DNA from: an uncultured Oscillospiraceae bacterium
Lineage (GTDB): Bacteria > Bacillota > Clostridia > Oscillospirales > Ruminococcaceae
Length of the DNA stretch: 30,668 nucleotides
Reading direction: 5' to 3'
NCBI GenBank assembly: GCA_900547385.1
Contig: URGQ01000012.1
Location: 1 to 30,668 of the forward strand
Made by a program: the position numbers and the translations under genes. Below the pieces are notes generated by a model. That model searched no databases. It saw only the letters and a program-made list of their open reading frames with translations, and was not told the origin of the DNA. Below are positions 7,538 through 15,665 of this stretch, piece by piece (within the stretch, counting starts at the first letter, position 1; every line of letters begins with the position of its first letter).

Positions 7538-8536
7538 GTGAATATCCGCGAACTGGCCAAGGAAGCCGGTGTTTCGGTTGCCACCATCTCTCGTGTCATC
7601 AACCACCCGGAGGCGGTGCTGCCGGAGACCCGCGAACGGGTGCAGACCATCATCGAAAAATACAACTACAACCCCAAGCCAGTCAACCGCGGGCGGCGGG
7701 CCGTCACCCTCATCGTTCCCGCGGCCAAGCGGGCACAAACCCTGCTTTCGGGGGTGCAGTCGGTACTGGCGCCCAAGGGGATTCTGGTCAACCTGGTGGA
7801 GTTCTCTCCCCTTTCGGGAGGAATAGCAGCCTGTATTCAGGCTGCCGCCGCGGCAAAGCCCCTCGGAATGCTGATCGCCGGGGAGCCCTCTCTACCACCG
7901 GAGGCGCTGCCTGCCGAGCTGCCGGTAGTGCTGCTGGGCAGCTATGATCGATTGGAAAACTGCAATATCTGCGGTATCCATTACCGGGACGCCGCAGAAA
8001 AGATGGTTTCACATCTCCATACTATGGGCCACCGCTCCATTTGGCTGCTGCAAAGCAGCGGAGAATCCCCCGAAAAGGCCGCCATCACCGCCGGTTACCG
8101 GCAGGCGGCGGCCGCGCTGGGGCTGACCGACCGCCAGTGCCGTGTGCTGGAGGCGGAGGACAGCGTAGTGGGCGGCTACCGCATCTGCCGCGAGGAAATA
8201 CTGACCGAGGAGCCGCCGCAGGCCGTCTTCGCTGTCAGTGATGAGCTGGCCATGGGTGTCATCAAGGCTGCACGGGAGGAAAATATTTCCCTGCCAGAGG
8301 GACTGGCTGTTGCTGGTTTTACCGGCAGTGAGGCTGCCGCTGTCATTACCCCGGCGCTGACCACCATGGAGCACCCGCTGGAGCGTTTGGGTGCGGTGGC
8401 AGCCCGCCGCCTCATCGAGCTCATCGAGGACAGCGCGCTGTACCAGGTGGAGACCCACGAGATCGTATTGAAATCCAAGCTCAAGATCCGCCGCAGCTGC
8501 GGCAACCGCAAAGAGATCTACGAGTTGTTTGAGTAA
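7538..8536 (+). CDS. LacI-family transcriptional regulator
   Basis: 332 residues. Residues 1-50 form the HTH (NIRELAKEAGVSVATISRVI). The hinge that follows (PKPVNRGRRAVTLIVP) lacks the usual AR-x-L pattern, so minor-groove insertion at a central CG may be weak or absent. The remainder is a sugar/nucleoside-binding-protein-like effector domain. GTG 7538 follows GAGAGGAGG by 7 nt. The gene is 12 nt upstream of a PreA-like dehydrogenase and next to a nucleobase permease/deaminase operon, so a role in nucleobase metabolism is inferred. Confidence 0.92.
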   Translation: MNIRELAKEAGVSVATISRVINHPEAVLPETRERVQTIIEKYNYNPKPVNRGRRAVTLIVPAAKRAQTLLSGVQSVLAPKGILVNLVEFSPLSGGIAACIQAAAAAKPLGMLIAGEPSLPPEALPAELPVVLLGSYDRLENCNICGIHYRDAAEKMVSHLHTMGHRSIWLLQSSGESPEKAAITAGYRQAAAALGLTDRQCRVLEAEDSVVGGYRICREEILTEEPPQAVFAVSDELAMGVIKAAREENISLPEGLAVAGFTGSEAAAVITPALTTMEHPLERLGAVAARRLIELIEDSALYQVETHEIVLKSKLKIRRSCGNRKEIYELFE

Positions 8537-8548
8537 GGAGGGTACAGA

Positions 8549-9673
8549 ATGTCGTTGTTATCCGTCAATTTTATGGGCCTGCCGCTCAAAAATCCTATTA
8601 TAGCGGCAGCCGGTCCCTGGTGCCGCGATGCCGCCGCCATGCAGAAGGCCATTGACGCCGGTGCGGCGGCTGTCGTCACCGAGACCATCACGCTGGAGAA
8701 AAGCCATGTCGTCAGTCCGCGTATTTTTTACCGTCAGGGCGAAGTTTACAATACCACCCTGTACAGCACCATGACGCTGGAGGATGTGGAGCAGGAGGTA
8801 GAGCGCCTGCAAAAGGGCAACGCCTTCCTCATCTGCAATATTCGGGGAACGACCCCCTCCGAGCTGCGGTACCTGGCCAGCCGCATGCAGCGCCTAGGTG
8901 CAGATGCGCTGGAGCTGTGCTGCTTTACCCCCATCGGCACCAAGCTGGAGGACATCAGCATCCGGCCGGAGGAGGTTGGGGAAATGGTGCGCAGCGTCAC
9001 CTCGGCGGTGGAAATCCCCGTTATGGTGCGACTGCCGCACCATGCGGCGCTCAATCCTGCCTTTGCCCGCCAGATCACCCAGAACGGCGCCCGTGCCATC
9101 AGTGCCATTGAATCGCTGGAGGGCATCAACGGCGTGGATATTGAAAACGCCCGCTGCGAAATGGCGGCCATCGGCGGCTGCACCGGCAGCCATCTGCGTC
9201 CGCTCTCGCTGGCGGCAACGGCGGTACTGCATCAGCTGGCCGATTGTGAGATCGCCGCGATGTGCGGTGTGGAGGACTGGCACAGCATCATCGAGTTCCT
9301 GATGATGGGCGCCACTGCGGTGGAGATGGGCTCCGCCATCATGCTGCGGGGCTATGGGCACATCACCGAAACACTGCGCAAGCTGGAGGATTGGCTGCGG
9401 GAAAAGGGCTATTCTTCCCTAGATGAGCTGCGCGGCAACGCACTCTCCTCTCTTACCGCTTTTGAGGAGCTGCCAGAGCGCCTGCTGCGGGTCAAAATGG
9501 CCGCTCCCTGCGATGGCACCTGCCCCGATGGCTGCCGAGCACGCTGTGTGGGCGCCTGCCTTTATAATGCTATTTCTCTGGAACGCAATGGCCTCTCAGT
9601 CGATGCCGCCGCCTGCAGCGGCTGCGGCCTATGCGTCTCCCTCTGCCCCAAAAAACTCTTCATTATGAAGTAA
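8549..9673 (+). CDS. Dihydroorotate/dihydropyrimidine dehydrogenase-like flavoprotein with C-terminal ferredoxin domain (PreA-like)
   Basis: 374 residues. Residues 1-310 form a DHOD-type FMN barrel (NFMGLPLKNPIIAAAGPW; VTETITLEKS; ISAIESLEGI; MCGVEDWHSIIEFLMMGATAVEMGSA). The C-terminus has two Fe-S cysteine groups (CDGTCPDGCRARCVGAC and CSGCGLCVSLCP). Catalytic PreA keeps a SCPN/SCPH-type motif; here the equivalent place reads LELCCFTPIGT. This is therefore not clearly a pyrimidine dehydrogenase and no PreT partner is nearby. It probably reduces or oxidises a heterocycle or related compound with electrons from ferredoxin or NAD(P)H. GGAGGG precedes ATG 8549; cotranscribed with the LacI-family gene. 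Confidence 0.85.
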   Translation: MSLLSVNFMGLPLKNPIIAAAGPWCRDAAAMQKAIDAGAAAVVTETITLEKSHVVSPRIFYRQGEVYNTTLYSTMTLEDVEQEVERLQKGNAFLICNIRGTTPSELRYLASRMQRLGADALELCCFTPIGTKLEDISIRPEEVGEMVRSVTSAVEIPVMVRLPHHAALNPAFARQITQNGARAISAIESLEGINGVDIENARCEMAAIGGCTGSHLRPLSLAATAVLHQLADCEIAAMCGVEDWHSIIEFLMMGATAVEMGSAIMLRGYGHITETLRKLEDWLREKGYSSLDELRGNALSSLTAFEELPERLLRVKMAAPCDGTCPDGCRARCVGACLYNAISLERNGLSVDAAACSGCGLCVSLCPKKLFIMK

Positions 9674-9678
9674 ATTCC

Positions 9679-9711
9679 AGCCGGAGGGCCGCAGCTCTCC
9701 GGCTTTTGTTT
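9679..9711 (+). terminator. Terminator after the PreA-like gene
   Basis: AGCCGGAG (9679-9686) pairs with CTCCGGCT (9697-9704), followed by TTTGTTT. Confidence 0.85.
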
Positions 9712-9718
9712 GATATGA

Positions 9719-9743
9719 ATGTAACAATGAACAAATGTTACAT
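9719..9743. promoter_or_regulatory. Inverted-repeat operator candidate, copy 1
   Basis: ATGTAACA (9719-9726) and TGTTACAT (9736-9743) are perfect 8-bp arms around a 9-bp spacer. The same arms and spacing recur at 9826-9850. Confidence 0.65.
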
Positions 9744-9792
9744 CAAAATGTTGTCCATTCCGCTGAAATATTGGCGGAAACGCAAAAAACTA

Positions 9793-9821
9793 TTGAAATC
9801 TTGACGAATCCTTGCTAAGAT
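9793..9821 (+). promoter_or_regulatory. Promoter of the permease-deaminase operon
   Basis: TTGAAA (9793-9798) and TAAGAT (9816-9821) with a 17 bp spacer. The start of transcription would fall within the second inverted repeat. Confidence 0.65.
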
Positions 9822-9825
9822 GCAG

Positions 9826-9850
9826 ATGTAACAGATAATCAATGTTACAT
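9826..9850. promoter_or_regulatory. Inverted-repeat operator candidate, copy 2
   Basis: ATGTAACA (9826-9833), 9 bp, TGTTACAT (9843-9850): identical arms and spacing to copy 1, 107 bp away centre to centre. It covers the probable +1 region, as a repressor site would. A third half-site ATGTTACA lies at 9868-9875. Confidence 0.7.
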
Positions 9851-9857
9851 TAAGAAG

Positions 9858-9867
9858 CAAGCGCTTG
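9858..9867. promoter_or_regulatory. CG-centred palindrome, possible LacI-type operator
   Basis: CAAGCGCTTG is a perfect 10-bp palindrome in the 5' untranslated region of the permease gene. Its form fits a LacI/CcpA-family half-operator, but I see no second copy in the window. Confidence 0.4.
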
Positions 9868-9909
9868 ATGTTACAAAAAGATCTGATGTTTTGGAAGGAG
9901 TTGTCCCCT

Positions 9910-11223
9910 ATGTCAAAGATCCCCGTCGGCTACAGTCTGAATGACTGCCCGCCCATCAAAGAAACGGTCCCGCTGAGTATCCAGCAAATCGTCGTTCTCG
10001 TTTTTAATGTTCTGCCCGTTCCGCTGCTTATTGGCGCCGGCATCGGCCTTTCCGCCAGCGAGATCACCATTTTGGTGGCTGGCTGTCTGCTCGTCACCGG
10101 CATCGCCACCCTGCTGCAGACCATCGGCGTTGGCCCCATTGGCGCGCGCCTGCCCATCCCGCTGGAGTGCAGCTTTGTCTTCGTTGCCCCCGGCATTGCG
10201 CTGGGCGCCCAGTACGGTTTGGCGGCGTTCACTGGTGCCTGCCTCGTCGGCAGCATTATCACCACCATTCTGTGGACCGGCCTGCATAAGCAGCTCTCTA
10301 TCCTGTTCAAGCCCTATATCACCGGCGCGGTCGTTATGGCCCTGGGCCTCAGCCTTTGCAGCGTTGGCATTGGCTACTGTGCGGGCGGTGTAGGCTCCGC
10401 TGATTACGGCGATCCCATTAACCTACTGCTGGCTGCCGGCACCATCATTATCATGGTTCTGCTCAACCACTTCTGCAGCAAGAACTTCCTTTCCAAGGCT
10501 TCTCCCCTCATCGCCATTCTGGTCATGAGCGCCGCGGCCGCCGCCTTTGGCAAGCTGGATCTTTCCCCCATTGGCGAGGAGGCATGGATCCGTATCCCCC
10601 AGCCCCTGCACTTCGGCATCAAGTTTGAGCTTGGCCCGATCATCTCCATCTCCATCCTGTGCTTCATTGCCCTGGTTGAACTGATGGGCGACCAGACCAC
10701 CGCTTCCATGCTGGCAAAGAACAGCCTGCCCACCAGCCATGAGACCAAGGGCGGCGTACTGGCCCAGGGCGTTGGCAGCGTTATCTCTTCCATGTTCAAT
10801 ATGGTTCCCGTCATCAGCGGCAGCGCCAATATCGGTCTGTGCGGTCTTTCCGGTGTTACCAGCCGCTATGTCACTGCCATCGCCGGCGGTGTAGTAGGTC
10901 TCTGCGGTCTCTGTCCCAAACTCTGCGCTGTATTCTCCTGCATTCCCTCCGCTGTTTTGGGCGGCGTGGCCCTCTCCGCCTTCGGCACCATCCTGGTTTC
11001 CGGTATGAATGTCATCCATAATGGCGGCCCGCTCACGGCCCGTACCACCACCATCGTGGCCATTTCTCTGGCTGTCGGCGTTGGCTTCAGCGCGGCTCCC
11101 GATGCTTTGGCAGCGCTGCCCTTCTGGGCCTCCAGCCTGCTCAGCGGCGTACCCGGCACCGCCATCACCGCTGTTGTTCTCAGCCTCATCCTGCCTGAGA
11201 AAAAGGAAGAAAAGGCTGCCTGA
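9910..11223 (+). CDS. NCS2-family nucleobase (xanthine/uracil-type) permease
   Basis: 437 residues, hydrophobic throughout with about 12-14 membrane segments. NCS2 signatures are visible: the N-terminal PLSIQQIVVLVFNVLPVPLL, GTIIIMVLLNHF, the ALVELMGDQTTASMLA region, and NMVPVISGSANIGLCGLSGVTSRYV. It most likely imports a purine (xanthine/urate-like) by proton symport. ATG 9910 was chosen over an upstream TTG because GGAAGGAG lies 9 nt before it. The amidohydrolase starts 23 nt downstream, so uptake and deamination are coupled. The exact nucleobase cannot be read from sequence. Confidence 0.93.
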   Translation: MSKIPVGYSLNDCPPIKETVPLSIQQIVVLVFNVLPVPLLIGAGIGLSASEITILVAGCLLVTGIATLLQTIGVGPIGARLPIPLECSFVFVAPGIALGAQYGLAAFTGACLVGSIITTILWTGLHKQLSILFKPYITGAVVMALGLSLCSVGIGYCAGGVGSADYGDPINLLLAAGTIIIMVLLNHFCSKNFLSKASPLIAILVMSAAAAAFGKLDLSPIGEEAWIRIPQPLHFGIKFELGPIISISILCFIALVELMGDQTTASMLAKNSLPTSHETKGGVLAQGVGSVISSMFNMVPVISGSANIGLCGLSGVTSRYVTAIAGGVVGLCGLCPKLCAVFSCIPSAVLGGVALSAFGTILVSGMNVIHNGGPLTARTTTIVAISLAVGVGFSAAPDALAALPFWASSLLSGVPGTAITAVVLSLILPEKKEEKAA

Positions 11224-11246
11224 TCCCGGCGAAAGGAGAAAACATT

Positions 11247-12653
11247 ATGAAAACTGTACTGTACCAAAATGCCGATTGGATCATCACCATGGATGAGGAG
11301 CGCCGCCGCTACCGTCATGCGGATCTGCTCATCAGCGGCAAAGAGATCAAGGCCATCGGCAAAAACCTCAAGGACACCCTTGGCGATACCGTCACCATCG
11401 ATGAAGTAGTAGATGCCAGCGGCCGAGTGATCCTGCCCGGCTTTGTCAATACACATCATCACACCTGGCAGACTCTTATCCGCAACATTAAGGCCACACA
11501 GGGTCTGCGCCTGGAGCCATGGCTCACCACCATGTACGAGATCTATAAGGACCTGAACACTGATGTAGCCCGTGCCGGTGTGTATGTGGCGCTGGGCGAG
11601 GGACTGAAAACCGGTATCACCACCTCCAATGACCTGTGGTATCCCCACCCCGTCGGCGTTACCTGCCTGGTGGATGCCGAGATTGAAGCGGCTAAGGAAC
11701 TGGGCATCCGCTTCCATCCGGTGCGCAGTTATCACTCCGTCACCAGCGATATTGTCCCTCCCGAGGTGGTGGACAGCATCGAAGGCGTTATGGGCGATGC
11801 CGAGCGCCTGGTAAAGAAGTACCACGATCCTTCCCGTTTCTCGATGTGTCAAGTCGGCATCGGCCCCAGCATTGCCTACTACGAGACCGAGGAGATCGTC
11901 CGCGCCACCATTGATCTGGCGGAAAAGCTGGACATCAAAGTGCATGGACACCTGGCGGAAAGCCGCGGCGAGGTGGCTTTTGTGGAGGAACACTACGGCT
12001 GCCGGCCCGCCGAATGGTTCCGCCGTCATGACCTGCTGGGCGACCGCTTCTACTACGCCCACTGCATCCACCTTAACGATGAGGAGGTACAGCTGATGGC
12101 GGATACCAACACCGGCATCTCCACCTGCCCCATCTCCAATATGTACCTCAGTTCTGGCTCCTGCCGGATCCCCGACCTGCTGCGTGCCGGTGTCAAGCGC
12201 TTCGGCATCGGTGTGGACGGCGCTGCCAGCAGCAACTCCGCCAGCATGATGGAGGAGATTCGCGTCAGCTACCTGCTCAACCGTCTCAGCTGGGGCGATG
12301 ATTCCATCGGCTGCGAGGACATTCTGTACCTTGCCACCGCCGGCGGTGCCGCGACACTGGGCCGTAACGATATCGGTCATCTCGCCCCCGGCATGGCGGC
12401 GGATTTCACCCTGATGAACTGGAACCAGCTGCAGTATGCCGGCGGCTGCAATGACCCTGTAGACTGCATCGTTCTCAGCGGCGACGCCAGAATGATAGAA
12501 ACCGTCGTGGTCAATGGCGAAACCGTTGTAAAGAACGGTCGCCTGACCAAAGTGAACGAGGAAGAAAAACGGGACTACGCAGCCGCAGTGGGCCGTGAGC
12601 TGCTCACCAAAGCTTCTGCCCGTATCCCCGGTCTCAAGGCTGACCTTGTATGA
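11247..12653 (+). CDS. 8-oxoguanine deaminase-like amidohydrolase
   Basis: 468 residues, metal-dependent amidohydrolase of the TrzN/SsnA/8-oxoguanine deaminase group. Metal and active-site motifs: NTHHHTWQTLIR (H70-H72), HGHLAES mid-protein, YAHCIHL and GVDGAASSNSASM, plus the C-terminal GHLAPGMAADFTLMN return to the composite beta-domain. The HHHxxQTLxR signature is the one I associate with 8-oxoguanine deaminase. Such enzymes convert an aminopurine to the oxo form plus ammonia; 8-oxoguanine would give urate. AAAGGAGA precedes ATG 11247. Guanine or another aminopurine is an alternative substrate. Confidence 0.85.
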   Translation: MKTVLYQNADWIITMDEERRRYRHADLLISGKEIKAIGKNLKDTLGDTVTIDEVVDASGRVILPGFVNTHHHTWQTLIRNIKATQGLRLEPWLTTMYEIYKDLNTDVARAGVYVALGEGLKTGITTSNDLWYPHPVGVTCLVDAEIEAAKELGIRFHPVRSYHSVTSDIVPPEVVDSIEGVMGDAERLVKKYHDPSRFSMCQVGIGPSIAYYETEEIVRATIDLAEKLDIKVHGHLAESRGEVAFVEEHYGCRPAEWFRRHDLLGDRFYYAHCIHLNDEEVQLMADTNTGISTCPISNMYLSSGSCRIPDLLRAGVKRFGIGVDGAASSNSASMMEEIRVSYLLNRLSWGDDSIGCEDILYLATAGGAATLGRNDIGHLAPGMAADFTLMNWNQLQYAGGCNDPVDCIVLSGDARMIETVVVNGETVVKNGRLTKVNEEEKRDYAAAVGRELLTKASARIPGLKADLV

Positions 12654-12699
12654 TTTGATCTTCCCTTCTGACCTCCTCAAATAACCTCTATACAGCACA

Positions 12700-12732
12700 G
12701 CAGTCCCCGGCCGTCATGGCCGGGGACTGCTT
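12700..12732 (+). terminator. Terminator after the deaminase gene
   Basis: A perfect 13-bp stem (12700-12712 with 12718-12730, core GTCCCCGGCC) around a 5-nt loop; the T-run after it is weak. Confidence 0.7.
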
Positions 12733-12859
12733 GCATTAGGCATTCAATCATTGGTGTCCCTAATGAGACTCTTATACGCCCTGATATTACAAAAGAAAAT
12801 AATTTAATAATTTTCCATTCAGATTATTCATCATAAAGCGTTATTTTTCGACAAAGATT

Positions 12860-12888
12860 TCTTGATTTTCAGCCAAAAATGCTATATT
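12860..12888 (+). promoter_or_regulatory. Possible extended -10 promoter of the Hpt gene
   Basis: TGCTATATT (12880-12888) in an AT-rich stretch, with TCTTGA 17 bp upstream at 12860-12865 as a poor -35. Confidence 0.4.
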
Positions 12889-12929
12889 ACAGAATTAACA
12901 ATAAATCTTATATAGAAAGGGTAATTTTT

Positions 12930-13307
12930 GTGCGCGAACCAAATACGGAAGAAATGACAATGTCGAAATTCTACGCGGCAGTCGGGGGAGACCTTTCCGA
13001 TGTGCTGGAGCGGCTGGAGGATCTAGACATTGTCAAATTTTATTTACCGGAATTTGAGAATGATCCCACCTACGAGGGGCTGATGCAGAGTCTGAAGAAT
13101 GGCGACCTGCAAAGTGCCTTCCGTGCGGCGCACACACTAAAGGGCATCGGTTATAATTTGGGCCTGAACCGGCTGGGGAACCGCGCAGCAGCCCTTTGCG
13201 AAGTACTGCATACTGGGAGCGTCCCCGCACCGGAATTACTGCGGCAGTTGACAGAGGAATACTGCTGTGTGATCGATGCGATCCATGAGCTGAAAAGCGA
13301 AATTTAA
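12930..13307 (+). CDS. Hpt-domain (histidine phosphotransfer) protein
   Basis: 125 residues, almost entirely one Hpt four-helix bundle. The phospho-accepting histidine is H68 in AAHTLKGIGYNLGLNRLG, the classic HxLKG motif. Such proteins pass phosphoryl groups between hybrid kinases and response regulators in the cytoplasm. GTG 12930 was chosen because AGAAAGGG lies 8 nt upstream; the in-frame ATGs further in have no such site and a longer frame would overlap the promoter. No histidine kinase is nearby. A response regulator lies 0.4 kb downstream, but it is of the LytTR type, not normally fed by Hpt proteins. Confidence 0.85.
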   Translation: MREPNTEEMTMSKFYAAVGGDLSDVLERLEDLDIVKFYLPEFENDPTYEGLMQSLKNGDLQSAFRAAHTLKGIGYNLGLNRLGNRAAALCEVLHTGSVPAPELLRQLTEEYCCVIDAIHELKSEI

Positions 13308-13397
13308 GTAGAAATTCAAATGATCAAGGGTTTTCTCTTCCAATTTCTCGGTAAAGCGCGCCAAAATCAATGTTTGGCCCATTTTCTCCCCTTATTC

Positions 13398-13406
13398 TGC
13401 TACAAT
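13398..13406 (+). promoter_or_regulatory. Extended -10 promoter of the DUF6514 gene
   Basis: TGCTACAAT at 13398-13406 without a good -35. A short CACC/GGTG hairpin followed by TTTTTT (13427-13446) lies between it and the gene and could act as a weak attenuator. Confidence 0.45.
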
Positions 13407-13472
13407 CAAGACACCAAAGTGGAAAGCACCGAACCAGGTGTTTTTTAAGAGAGTATTGAGGAGGAAAGAACT

Positions 13473-13715
13473 ATGGTAAACTATTATGTGATCAGCAAGA
13501 ACGAGAAAGCGGTCGGCCAGGGCGGAGAAACCCTGTACGGGGTATGTGCCTGCACCCTGCACGATGGCGTTATGGAAGTGCAGAACTGCATCTACGGCAT
13601 ATCCGGTGATCTGGCCTGGCTAAAGACGCTGCGGGGTAAACTGAATGACGGCGAGGTGGACCCGGTGCATCTCGGCGATATTATAGCGGATGAACTGTAC
13701 ATGAGGGCGCATTGA
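13473..13715 (+). CDS. DUF6514 family protein
   Basis: 80 residues. The layout (short beta-rich N-terminus ending in YGI, then a helix and the DPVHLGDIIADEL tail) resembles the DUF6514 family of Clostridia, whose function is unknown. No signal peptide or membrane segment is visible. GAGGAGGAAAG precedes ATG 13473. The LytTR response regulator starts 33 nt downstream and is probably cotranscribed. Family assignment is from memory of the pattern and moderately certain. Confidence 0.7.
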   Translation: MVNYYVISKNEKAVGQGGETLYGVCACTLHDGVMEVQNCIYGISGDLAWLKTLRGKLNDGEVDPVHLGDIIADELYMRAH

Positions 13716-13748
13716 CTGTGCCCTCTCATCCGGGAAGGACCTGTTTTT

Positions 13749-14489
13749 ATGCGTTTGGCAATTTGTGATGACAATGAGCTGGAACGGAGAATCTTGCACA
13801 GCCTGCTTAAAAAATACTTTTCCGAAGCATCCATCAGCTGCGAATTCACCTTATATGACCGCGGAACAACACTTTACTATGATATTATGGATGGAATGGA
13901 GTTTGATATCATCTTCCTCGACCTGTTCATGGAGGATTCCTTCGGCCTGACAATCGCGAAAAGTCTGCGGGAGCTCTTCTACCGTGGCAGAATCGTATTC
14001 TGCACCGCCAGCGCCGATTATGCACTGGATAGCTACAGCGTCTATGCCTCCGGATATATCGTAAAGCCGTACCGGATTAAGGATATCCGGCACACGCTGG
14101 ATTGGCTTCTGCAGGAATACCAAAGCGACAGCTATGGGCTTGTGCAAAAATCCTCGATCAAATTTATCCCGGTCAATGAGATCATGTATGTAGAAAGCAG
14201 CAATACAAAGTGCATCCTGCACCGGGCGGATGGCCGCACCTACCATGTGTATAAAAAGCTAAACGAAATAGAGTCAGAGCTTAATGACGCACGGTTTTTG
14301 CGCTGCCACCAAAGTTACCTGGTCAATATGAATTATGTCAGCGAGGCCAATGACAGTTTCGTGCTCCAAAATGGGGATATGGTACTCATCCGGGCAAAAA
14401 GCAAACGAATGATCCTGCAAAAGGTACTGGAATATAAGGAGAAAACATACAGAATGCGCGACTATTTATCGAAGCACAGCATGGTGTGA
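13749..14489 (+). CDS. LytTR-type response regulator (AgrA/LytR family)
   Basis: 246 residues. The receiver domain (1-125) has the acidic pair D8/D9, phospho-acceptor D58 in IIFLDLF, T86 in FCTASAD and K107 in YIVKPY. The LytTR DNA-binding domain follows from about 135 (IMYVESSNTKCILH; FLRCHQSYLVNMNYV; LIRAKSKRM). LytTR regulators usually answer a quorum- or cell-surface-sensing HPK10-type kinase. None is encoded next door, so this one is an orphan in the window. GGAAGGA precedes ATG 13749. Confidence 0.93.
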   Translation: MRLAICDDNELERRILHSLLKKYFSEASISCEFTLYDRGTTLYYDIMDGMEFDIIFLDLFMEDSFGLTIAKSLRELFYRGRIVFCTASADYALDSYSVYASGYIVKPYRIKDIRHTLDWLLQEYQSDSYGLVQKSSIKFIPVNEIMYVESSNTKCILHRADGRTYHVYKKLNEIESELNDARFLRCHQSYLVNMNYVSEANDSFVLQNGDMVLIRAKSKRMILQKVLEYKEKTYRMRDYLSKHSMV

Positions 14490-14648
14490 CAACTTTGCCG
14501 TAAAAAAGCTGCTGCTCCACGATGCCCTGCAAAGCGGGTAAAATCATTGCAAAGAAATAGCACAGGGCGGAAAAGACATCGAGGCCGTTCTTGTGAAGCG
14601 CAATCATTTGCATATGCGCTACTGTGCAAAATAGAAAGGGGTTTTCTC

Positions 14649-15608
14649 ATGCCCACCATTGTTGCCCTGGGCGAAATGCTCATTGACTTTGCCCCGGTGG
14701 CTGCCGACGCCGCCGGATACCCAACGCTAAAAGCCCAGCCGGGCGGTGCGCCCTGCAATTTCCTCGCCGCATTACAAAAATACGGCTGCTCCACCGCAAT
14801 GATCGGGAAGGTCGGGGACGACCGCTTTGGCCGCCTGCTCGTTAAAACCGCCGCCGATTGCGGCATTGCCACCGAGGGCATCGTAATGGACGCTTCGGTC
14901 TTCACGACCATGGCATTTGTCACGCTGGATACCGCTGGGAATCGGGAGTTCAGCTTTGCCCGCAAGCCCGGTGCAGATACCTGCCTGACCGAGCACGAGG
15001 TGGATTACAGCCTAATCGACACTTGCCGAGTGTTCCATTTCGGCACATTAAGTCTAACTGATGAGTCCGCGCGAACCGCGACCCAAAAGGCGGTGGCATA
15101 CGCCAAAACGCGGGGCAAGCTCATCAGCTTTGACCCCAACCTACGCAAACTGCTTTGGCCGGACGACGCCGCGGCAGCAACGCAGATGGAGTGGGGACTG
15201 CATCAAGCGGATATCGTCAAAGTCAGCGATGAAGAAGTGGATTTCCTGTGGCACACCACTCCGGCGGCAGCGGCGCAAAAGCTGCTGCGGGAGTACGGCG
15301 TTCGCCTTGTTTACGTCACCATGGGCCCCCGGGGCTGCTATTTTGCCAACCGCAGCGGCAGCGGCACGACTGCCTGCCCCACCGGCATCCATGTGTTGGA
15401 TACCACGGGAGCCGGGGATATCTTCGGCGGAAGTGCCATGAGCCAAATGTTGAAGCTTGACAAAGCCCCGGAGGCATTGTCAGCAGAGGACATGTCCGCC
15501 ATCACCCGCTTCGCCTGCTGCGCCGCCAGCCTCTCCACCCGCCACCACGGCGGCATCAACAGTATCCCGGAGGAGCAGGAAGTGCTGGAGCTTATGCGGC
15601 AGGGATAA
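14649..15608 (+). CDS. PfkB-family carbohydrate kinase (fructokinase-like)
   Basis: 319 residues. Ribokinase/PfkB fold: the N-terminal ALGEMLIDFAP and GGAPCNFLAALQKYG bind the sugar, GKVGDDRFG follows, and the C-terminal signature DTTGAGDIFGGSAMSQ carries the catalytic aspartate and anion hole. This pattern is typical of bacterial fructokinases (fructose to fructose 6-phosphate with ATP). Start: ATG 14649 follows GAAAGGGG; an upstream ATG lacks a ribosome site and would add non-family residues. It stands alone without a transporter or hydrolase, so the sugar is inferred from family only. Confidence 0.88.
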   Translation: MPTIVALGEMLIDFAPVAADAAGYPTLKAQPGGAPCNFLAALQKYGCSTAMIGKVGDDRFGRLLVKTAADCGIATEGIVMDASVFTTMAFVTLDTAGNREFSFARKPGADTCLTEHEVDYSLIDTCRVFHFGTLSLTDESARTATQKAVAYAKTRGKLISFDPNLRKLLWPDDAAAATQMEWGLHQADIVKVSDEEVDFLWHTTPAAAAQKLLREYGVRLVYVTMGPRGCYFANRSGSGTTACPTGIHVLDTTGAGDIFGGSAMSQMLKLDKAPEALSAEDMSAITRFACCAASLSTRHHGGINSIPEEQEVLELMRQG

Positions 15609-15634
15609 TGCCCGCAAACCCGCTTGAATACAAC

Positions 15635-15665
15635 AAAAAAGGCCCCCACTCTTTCGAGTGGGGGC
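15635..15665 (-). terminator. Minus-strand terminator after the tRNA-like element
   Basis: Ten-bp perfect stem (15642-15651 with 15656-15665) and, reading on the minus strand, a T-run at 15640-15635. It sits 3 nt past the CCA of the tRNA-like 3' end. On the plus strand it could also end the fructokinase transcript. Confidence 0.85.

Noticed and set aside
10866..12698. 610-residue open frame on the minus strand, antisense to the deaminase gene
   Set aside because: Shadow of a GC-rich gene: Gly/Ala/His/Asp-rich, no family motifs, no ribosome site, while the plus-strand frame has clear amidohydrolase motifs.
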